The notes under the pieces were generated by a model. The model was not told the DNA's origin and ran no database searches. It saw only the letters and a list, made by a program, of their open reading frames with translations. A stretch of 64,000 bases of DNA from Sphingomonas_D zeicaulis (GTDB lineage: Bacteria; Pseudomonadota; Alphaproteobacteria; Sphingomonadales; Sphingomonadaceae), in contig NZ_JBNPXQ010000002.1 of assembly GCF_050433225.1 (NCBI RefSeq), positions 124,001 to 188,000 on the forward strand. The letters run 5' to 3'. This document shows positions 60,354-64,000 of the stretch, in pieces (the first letter of the stretch is position 1; every line of letters begins with the position of its first letter). The translations under genes were made by a program, and so were the position numbers.

Positions 60354-61214
60354 GTGAAGATCGGATTCGTCGGCCTCGGCCAGATGGGCGCCGCGATGGC
60401 GGCCAACCTGATGAAGGCCGGGCATGAAGTGACGGTGTGGAATCGCTCCCCGGCAAAGGCGGATGCGCTGGTCGCGGCGGGCGCCACGCTGGCCGCGACC
60501 CCTGCCGAAGCGGCGCAGGGCGAGGTGGTGATGACCATGCTGGCCGATGATGCCGCGGTCGAGGCGGTGGTGTTCGGCGACGGCGGCATCCTCGGCGCGC
60601 CCGCGCTGCATGTCGGCCACAGCACGATCAGCGTCGCGCTGGCCGAGCGGCTCGCCGCCGCGCAGCCCGGTGCCTATGTCTCGGCGCCGGTGTTCGGCCG
60701 CCCGGTCGCGGCGGAAGCGGCGAAACTGTTCGTCGTGGCCGCTGGCCCGGATGCGCTGATCGATCGCTGCGCGCCGCTGTTCTCGGCGGTCGGCCAGCGC
60801 CTTTTCCGCGTCGGCGATGCGCCACAGGCCGCCAACCTCGTCAAATTGTGTGGCAATTTCCTGATCATGTCGGTCGTGGAAGGGCTTGCCGAAGCGATGA
60901 CGCTCGCGGAGAAGGGCGGCATCGGCCGCGAAGCGCTGCTTGAAGTGCTGGTGTCGACGATCTTCGGCGCGCCCGTCTACCAGATTTATGGCGACATCCT
61001 CGTCAATGATCGCTTCCAGCCGGCCGGGTTCCCGGCGCCTCTCGGGCTCAAGGATATGGGATTGGTTGCCGCGGCGGCGCACGGCGCGCAGGTGCCGATG
61101 CCGGTGCTCGGAATCGTGCGCGACCATCTGCTGTCGGTGATCGCCGGTGGCGGCGAAGAACGCGATTGGGCGAGCATTGCCGAGGTTGTGCGCCGCAATG
61201 CCGGGATAGGCTGA
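60354..61214 (+). CDS. NAD(P)-dependent beta-hydroxyacid dehydrogenase-like oxidoreductase
   Basis: Seen: 286 aa from GTG 60354, with AAGGAG eight bases upstream. Rossmann start KIGFVGLGQMGAAMAANLMK, VWNRSPAKADALVAAGAT, substrate-side VSAPVFGRPVAAEAAKLFVV, catalytic Lys in ANLVKLCGNFLIM. Known: the 3-hydroxyisobutyrate/tartronate-semialdehyde/6-phosphogluconate-like family (GLYR-type); the substrate is not fixed. It lies after the ada pair with a 56-bp gap. Confidence 0.9.
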   Translation: MKIGFVGLGQMGAAMAANLMKAGHEVTVWNRSPAKADALVAAGATLAATPAEAAQGEVVMTMLADDAAVEAVVFGDGGILGAPALHVGHSTISVALAERLAAAQPGAYVSAPVFGRPVAAEAAKLFVVAAGPDALIDRCAPLFSAVGQRLFRVGDAPQAANLVKLCGNFLIMSVVEGLAEAMTLAEKGGIGREALLEVLVSTIFGAPVYQIYGDILVNDRFQPAGFPAPLGLKDMGLVAAAAHGAQVPMPVLGIVRDHLLSVIAGGGEERDWASIAEVVRRNAGIG

Positions 61215-61284
61215 CCTTGCTGTAACTGCCGTCGTAGCCGGAGCGGGCTTTGCTGCACGGCCCATGCGCATTATGCCCGGCGGC

Positions 61285-62757
61285 ATGAACGAGCATGTCG
61301 ATATGATCGTGGTCGGCGCCGGGCTTTCGGGCATCGGCTTGGGCTGCCATCTCAAGATGCTCTGCCCCGACCACAGCTTCATTGTGCTCGAGGCGCGCGA
61401 CCGCATCGGCGGCACCTGGGATCTGTTCCGTTACCCAGGCATCCGATCGGATTCGGACATGTTCACGCTGGGCTATGGCTTCCGGCCTTGGACGCATGAG
61501 GATGCGATCGCACCGGGCGAGACCATCCTTGCCTATCTGGAGGAAACCGCCAGCGAATACGGCGTCGATGCGCACATCCGCTATCGCCACCGCGTCATCT
61601 CCGCCGACTGGTCGAACGCGGAGGCGCGCTGGACGGTTGTGGTCGAGCGCGACGGCGAAATGGTCCGCTTCACCTGCAACTTCCTGTCGATGTGCGCGGG
61701 CTATTATGACTATGCCCGCGGTCATGCGCCGACGTTCGTGGGGATGGAGCGGTTCGCTGGGCGGATCGTCCATCCGCAGTTCTGGACCGACGATATCGAC
61801 TATGCCGGCAAGCGCGTCGCCGTGATCGGCAGCGGCGCCACTGCGGTGACCTTGGTGCCCGAAATGGCGAAGCAGGCCGCGCATGTCACGATGGTGCAGC
61901 GCTCGCCGACCTATGTCGCAGCGTTGCCCAGCCGCGATCCGTGGCAGGGCTGGGCACGGCGCCTGCTGCCGGCCAGTCTTGCTTTTCGGCTGATCCGTTG
62001 GCGCAACCTGCTGATGCGCATCTATGTCGTGCGGCTTTCCCGGCTGCACCCTGAAAAGGTGCGCGCGCATCTGGTGGAGATGGCGCGCAAGGAATTGGGC
62101 ACCGACTATGATGTCGCGACGCACTTCACCCCCAATTACGATCCTTGGACGCAACGCCTGTGCCTCGCGCCCGACGGCGATCTTTTCGCTGCGATCCGCG
62201 ATGGCAACGCTTCGGTCGTCACTGACCGCATCGAGCGGTTCGACGAGGGCGGGCTGGTGCTCGCATCGGGCGGGCGCGTCGATGCCGATCTGGTGGTGAC
62301 GGCGACCGGGCTGGAGATCAGGCTGCTCGGCGGCGCAGCGATCAGCGTCGATGGTGAGCGTTTCGATCCGGCGGGGGCGGTCGCCTACAAGGGCGTGATG
62401 TTCGCAGGCGTCCCCAACCTGGCGATCATCTTCGGCTATGCCAGCAATTCCTGGACGCTGAAGGCGGACCTCTCCGCCGCCTACATCTGCCGCCTGCTCC
62501 GCACGATGCGCCGTCGCGGTCTGCGACAGGCAACCCCGCGGGGCCCCGCCGATGTCTCGCGCGAGCCTTTCCTGCCGCTCAATTCCGGCTATGTGCAGCG
62601 CGCGGCGGACCGGATGCCGGCGCAAGGCTCACGACGGCCGTGGAAGGTCCACCAGAATTATCTGCTCGACCTGATGACGATGCGCTTCGGATCGGTCGAC
62701 GAGGCGATGGATTTCTCCAATCCCGAACCCGCAAAGGCACTTGCGCCCGCAGCATGA
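61285..62757 (+). CDS. Flavin-containing monooxygenase (Baeyer-Villiger type)
   Basis: Seen: 490 aa from ATG 61285 (ATG 61264 also in frame). FAD site DMIVVGAGLSGIGLGCHLKM, ARDRIGGTWDLFRYPGIRSD, the BVMO/FMO-like fingerprint FAGRIVHPQFWTDD, and NADP site VAVIGSGATAVTLVPEMA. Known: class B flavoprotein monooxygenases oxidise ketones, amines or sulfides with NADPH and O2. The fingerprint is slightly off the strict BVMO FxGxxxHxxxWP form (T-D instead of P). Substrate unknown. Confidence 0.9.
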   Translation: MNEHVDMIVVGAGLSGIGLGCHLKMLCPDHSFIVLEARDRIGGTWDLFRYPGIRSDSDMFTLGYGFRPWTHEDAIAPGETILAYLEETASEYGVDAHIRYRHRVISADWSNAEARWTVVVERDGEMVRFTCNFLSMCAGYYDYARGHAPTFVGMERFAGRIVHPQFWTDDIDYAGKRVAVIGSGATAVTLVPEMAKQAAHVTMVQRSPTYVAALPSRDPWQGWARRLLPASLAFRLIRWRNLLMRIYVVRLSRLHPEKVRAHLVEMARKELGTDYDVATHFTPNYDPWTQRLCLAPDGDLFAAIRDGNASVVTDRIERFDEGGLVLASGGRVDADLVVTATGLEIRLLGGAAISVDGERFDPAGAVAYKGVMFAGVPNLAIIFGYASNSWTLKADLSAAYICRLLRTMRRRGLRQATPRGPADVSREPFLPLNSGYVQRAADRMPAQGSRRPWKVHQNYLLDLMTMRFGSVDEAMDFSNPEPAKALAPAA

Positions 62758-62798
62758 GTTGGGGATCGGACAGCGCACACAGCGAGACGAGGCACGCC

Positions 62799-63236
62799 AT
62801 GAACGACACCATCCGCCGGTTCGGCCATCCCGAGACGCTGGTTGCGGAAACCAACCATTGGGTGATCCTGCTGCGGCCGGATCAGCCGACGCTCGGCAGC
62901 CTCGTGCTCGCCGCCAAATCGGATGCGGAGGCGCTTTCGGACCTGCCCGATGCCGCCTTCGCCGATCTCGCGGTGGCGACGCGGGGGATCGAAGCCATGC
63001 TTGGCGCGGCGGTGGGCTATGCGAAGATCAACTATCTGATGCTGATGATGGTCGATCGCCACGTCCATTATCATGTGATCCCGCGGTACGAGGGCGAACG
63101 TACCGCGGCGGGGATCGCGGTGCCCGACCGGGGCTGGCCGAAGGCGCCGGCGCTGGGGGAGGCGGTGTCGCTCGATGCCGCCGGCATCGCTGCGCTGGTC
63201 GGGCTGCTCAAGCCGCACTGGCCGGCCGCGGGCTGA
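62799..63236 (+). CDS. HIT domain protein
   Basis: Seen: 145 aa from ATG 62799 with GAGG upstream. Core HVHYHVIPRYEGERTAAGI holds the histidine triad H-x-H-x-H preceded by YAKINYLMLMMVDR. Known: Hint/Fhit-type nucleotide hydrolases of AMP-lysine or ApnA; this variant resembles the Fhit/HIT type with the N-terminal PDQPTLGSLVLAAKS strand. It precedes the RSH gene by 134 bp. Confidence 0.9.
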   Translation: MNDTIRRFGHPETLVAETNHWVILLRPDQPTLGSLVLAAKSDAEALSDLPDAAFADLAVATRGIEAMLGAAVGYAKINYLMLMMVDRHVHYHVIPRYEGERTAAGIAVPDRGWPKAPALGEAVSLDAAGIAALVGLLKPHWPAAG

Positions 63237-63343
63237 CCCCGCCAGGGGCGCCTTTCAGCGCCCTTCCTGATGCAAGCGCACCACAGTCGTAACGGCAATT
63301 GCCGCCTGTCGGCTTTTGCGGCTGCAATCATTGGTTGCAAACA

Positions 63344-63355
63344 CTTGGTACCAAG
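63344..63355. promoter_or_regulatory. Palindrome upstream of the RelA/SpoT gene
   Basis: CTTGGTACCAAG, a perfect 12-bp palindrome, 15 nt before the GTG start. TTGCAA occurs just upstream at 63335-63340. It could be an operator; no regulator assigned. Confidence 0.35.
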
Positions 63356-63370
63356 CCCCAGATTGGGGGC

Positions 63371-64000
63371 GTGCTGAGACAGTATGAACTTGTGGAACGG
63401 GTCAAGGCCTATGACCCCGACGCCGACGAGGCGTTGATCAATCGCGCCTATGTGTTCTCGATGCAGAAACATGGCACGCAGAAGCGCGCCTCGGGCGATC
63501 CCTATTACAGCCACCCGATCGAGGTGGCGGGCATCCTCACCGATCTCCACCTCGACGACGAGACGATCGCGACCGCGATCCTCCACGACACGATCGAGGA
63601 TACGCTGACCACGCAGGAGGAGATCGAGGCGAAGTTCGGCGCGAACGTTGCGCGGATGGTGGATGGCGTCACCAAGCTGTCCAAGATCGAAGCGCAGACC
63701 GAGAGCGAGCGCGCCGCGGAGAATCTGCGCAAGTTCCTGCTGGCGATGTCGGGCGACATCCGCGTGCTGCTGGTGAAGCTGGCGGACCGGCTGCACAACA
63801 TGCGCACGCTCCATTTCATCTCCAACGAGGCGAAGCGCCGGCGCATCGCCAAGGAGACGATGGACATCTACGCGCCGCTCGCTGAGCGGATCGGCATGTA
63901 CGAGTTCATGAAGGAGATGCAGACGCTCTCCTTCCAGCATCTCGAACCCGAAGCCTATGAATCGATCTCGAAGCGGCTGGAACAGCTCCAGGCCGGCGGC
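63371..64000 (+). CDS. RelA/SpoT-type (p)ppGpp synthetase/hydrolase (partial, 5' part)
   Basis: Seen: 210 codons open to the window edge, from GTG 63371 (LRQYELVERVKAYDPDADEA). HD hydrolase domain: KRASGDPYYSHPIEVAGILT and IATAILHDTIEDTLTTQEEI with the metal HDxxED, then DIRVLLVKLADRLHNMRTLH and IYAPLAERIGMYEFMKEMQT. Known: alphaproteobacteria carry one bifunctional Rsh that makes and breaks (p)ppGpp. The synthetase and C-terminal regulatory domains are outside the window, so whether both activities are kept is not visible. Confidence 0.93.
   Translation, partial: MLRQYELVERVKAYDPDADEALINRAYVFSMQKHGTQKRASGDPYYSHPIEVAGILTDLHLDDETIATAILHDTIEDTLTTQEEIEAKFGANVARMVDGVTKLSKIEAQTESERAAENLRKFLLAMSGDIRVLLVKLADRLHNMRTLHFISNEAKRRRIAKETMDIYAPLAERIGMYEFMKEMQTLSFQHLEPEAYESISKRLEQLQAGG

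Noticed and set aside
1..64000. CRISPR arrays, tRNA/rRNA genes, insertion sequences or prophage
   Set aside because: No regularly spaced repeats, transposase or integrase motifs, or structural RNA signatures were found.

Overview
The window looks like a piece of chromosome from a Sphingomonas-type alphaproteobacterium. The DNA is GC-rich, with strongly biased codons and long spurious antisense frames. It carries two TonB-dependent receptors, a SleB-type cell wall hydrolase, MmcB, DUF1491, DUF3576 and DUF6489 proteins, and the gene order hemE-hemJ-rho-mnmE-mnmG-rsmG-parA-parB-holA-lptE-leuS that marks the origin-proximal region in this class. No tRNA, rRNA, CRISPR array, phage or insertion sequence was recognised. 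The genus is an inference.

Origin region (about 1-22,700). Genes left of 7,880 run on the minus strand: PEP-synthase regulator, maf, aroE, coaE, dnaQ, hpf, ptsN, a thioesterase and DUF1491, then sleB-like, mmcB and a partial SCO lipoprotein; an ankyrin gene on the plus strand is the exception. Genes right of 8,170 mostly run on the plus strand, starting with hemE. The 289-bp gap between them holds DnaA-box-like 9-mers and seven GANTC sites, and is the best candidate for the replication origin. Three centromere-like parS palindromes lie 6-8 kb away, one between mnmE and mnmG and two inside rsmG, directly before parA-parB. A dienelactone hydrolase/ogt pair sits in reverse between rho and mnmE.

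Middle (about 22,700-43,900). This part holds a small outer-membrane protein, a ThiE-like protein, YggS, a HAD phosphatase, PdeM, a first TonB receptor and recF. Next comes a minus-strand cassette: a 50-residue peptide gene with a strong ribosome binding site, a HEAT-type protein, a cupin-like protein and a winged-helix regulator. It resembles a peptide-modification locus and is the most likely undescribed system here. After it come a membrane GGDEF protein, tandem hotdog thioesterases, an osmoprotectant ABC transporter with a fused permease and binding protein, an SDR, a HAD-IB phosphatase, a Cys/Gly-tailed membrane protein, a VOC protein and a second TonB receptor.

Right part (about 43,900-64,000). 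An SMP-30 lactonase-like gene is followed by the osmoregulated periplasmic glucan pair opgG/opgH, a thioesterase, a CysQ-like phosphatase with pmbA, and a large autotransporter. The homogentisate branch of tyrosine catabolism follows (hppD, hmgA, fahA), then an adaptive-response pair (three-domain ada plus a 2OG-Fe oxygenase), a beta-hydroxyacid dehydrogenase-like gene, a flavin monooxygenase, a HIT protein and the start of a RelA/SpoT gene cut by the window edge. Most operons are translationally coupled through ATGA or TGATG overlaps, and many 3' ends are marked by long GC-rich hairpins.
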